This document shows, piece by piece, positions 6,064-6,178 of a stretch of 6,178 nucleotides of DNA. This DNA is from an uncultured Muribaculaceae bacterium (GTDB lineage Bacteria; Bacteroidota; Bacteroidia; Bacteroidales; Muribaculaceae): NCBI GenBank assembly GCA_947173755.1, contig CAMWGM010000097.1, positions 1 through 6,178 of the forward strand, in the 5' to 3' direction. Numbering within the stretch: position 1 is the stretch's first letter; each line of letters opens with the position of its first letter. Under the pieces are notes generated by a model. It had not been told where the DNA came from, ran no database searches, and saw only the letters and a list, made by a program, of their open reading frames with translations. The translations under genes and the position numbers were made by a program.

Positions 6064-6084
6064 GAAAGTTTTCAATGAGGATTT

Positions 6085-6178
6085 TCAATACTCATCCCAT
6101 GCCTTGATCTCGATCTCGTCGAGGGGATGGGTGGTGAACGCATCGATGTATGCCGACGCAAGACGTGCGTTTGTCATC
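6085..6178 (-). CDS. C-terminal end of an unidentified gene (partial)
   Basis: The minus strand is open from the right edge of the window to a TGA at 6085-6087, giving 30 codons ending in HPLDEIEIKAWDEY. Codon choice looks like that of the well-expressed genes here, and a strong terminator hairpin lies 21 bases beyond the stop, which supports a real gene end. The first complete codon is ATG (6175-6177), but it is probably internal, since a 30-residue protein starting exactly at the window edge is unlikely. I do not recognise the family from this fragment; it is mildly acidic and ends in an amphipathic stretch with no membrane segment. Confidence 0.65.
   Translation of the reverse strand, partial: MTNARLASAYIDAFTTHPLDEIEIKAWDEY

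Larger units (their letters stand above)
5671..6084. other. AT-rich gap between the nuclease gene and the right-hand partial gene
   Basis: No convincing coding sequence is present in about 410 bases. The left part is the nuclease leader and promoter. The middle (5794-5940) is very AT-rich and holds an 8-bp inverted repeat, AAATGTAA (5848-5855) and TTACATTT (5878-5885), with a 22-base loop. The right part holds a plus-strand -7 box, a second 8-bp inverted repeat around it (ACTGTTTC 5919-5926, GAAACAGT 5956-5963) and the strong hairpin at 6030-6063. Short ATG frames at 5965 (9 codons) and 6021 (28 codons, running through the hairpin) have no supporting features. Confidence 0.6.

Noticed and set aside
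4503..6084. Insertion sequence, CRISPR array or attachment-site repeats around the nuclease gene.
   Set aside because: No transposase, regularly spaced repeats or matching direct repeats were seen at the two flanks; the only shared element is the 15-base motif reported separately.
6021..6107. 28-codon plus-strand frame starting at ATG 6021.
   Set aside because: It reads through the terminator hairpin and into the antisense of the right-hand gene, with no ribosome-binding or protein features.

Overview
The window looks like a Bacteroidales chromosome, quite possibly Muribaculaceae-like. Several genes are preceded by the Bacteroidetes promoter signature (TTTG, about 20 bases, TAnnTTTG) rather than a sigma-70 promoter, and leaders are short without Shine-Dalgarno sequences. 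The proteins also fit: a TonB-dependent receptor, a NupG-like permease and a YhcG/DUF1016 nuclease of the kind common in gut Bacteroidales. The genus is inference.

Layout: (1) 69-580, plus strand: a small XRE-type helix-turn-helix regulator with its own promoter and a striking C-terminal leucine zipper. (2) 558-1163, minus strand: a class I SAM-dependent methyltransferase whose 3' end overlaps the regulator's by 23 bases. (3) 1164-1289: a compact divergent control region in which the methyltransferase promoter and the receptor promoter overlap, with an abutting 10-bp direct repeat between them. (4) 1290-4502, plus strand: a two-gene operon encoding a BtuB-sized TonB-dependent outer-membrane receptor and, 6 bases later, an inner-membrane permease of the nucleoside:H+ symporter (NupG) family. 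(5) 4624-5670, minus strand: a PD-(D/E)XK nuclease of the YhcG family, noticeably AT-richer than its neighbours and probably acquired. (6) 5671-6084: an AT-rich gap with the YhcG promoter, one exact plus-strand -7 box and a strong 13-bp hairpin. (7) 6085-6178, minus strand: the last 30 codons of a gene that continues beyond the window.

Functionally, receptor plus permease make a plausible two-membrane import route for one small ligand. The divergent methyltransferase, sharing the control region, may modify that ligand or a related metabolite. The ligand cannot be read from the sequence. The zipper regulator is a candidate, not a proven, controller of the locus. I see no strong evidence for a wholly new system; the most distinctive points are the leucine-zipper XRE protein, the interlocked divergent promoters, the receptor-NupG pairing and a possible small transcript near 5942-6063.
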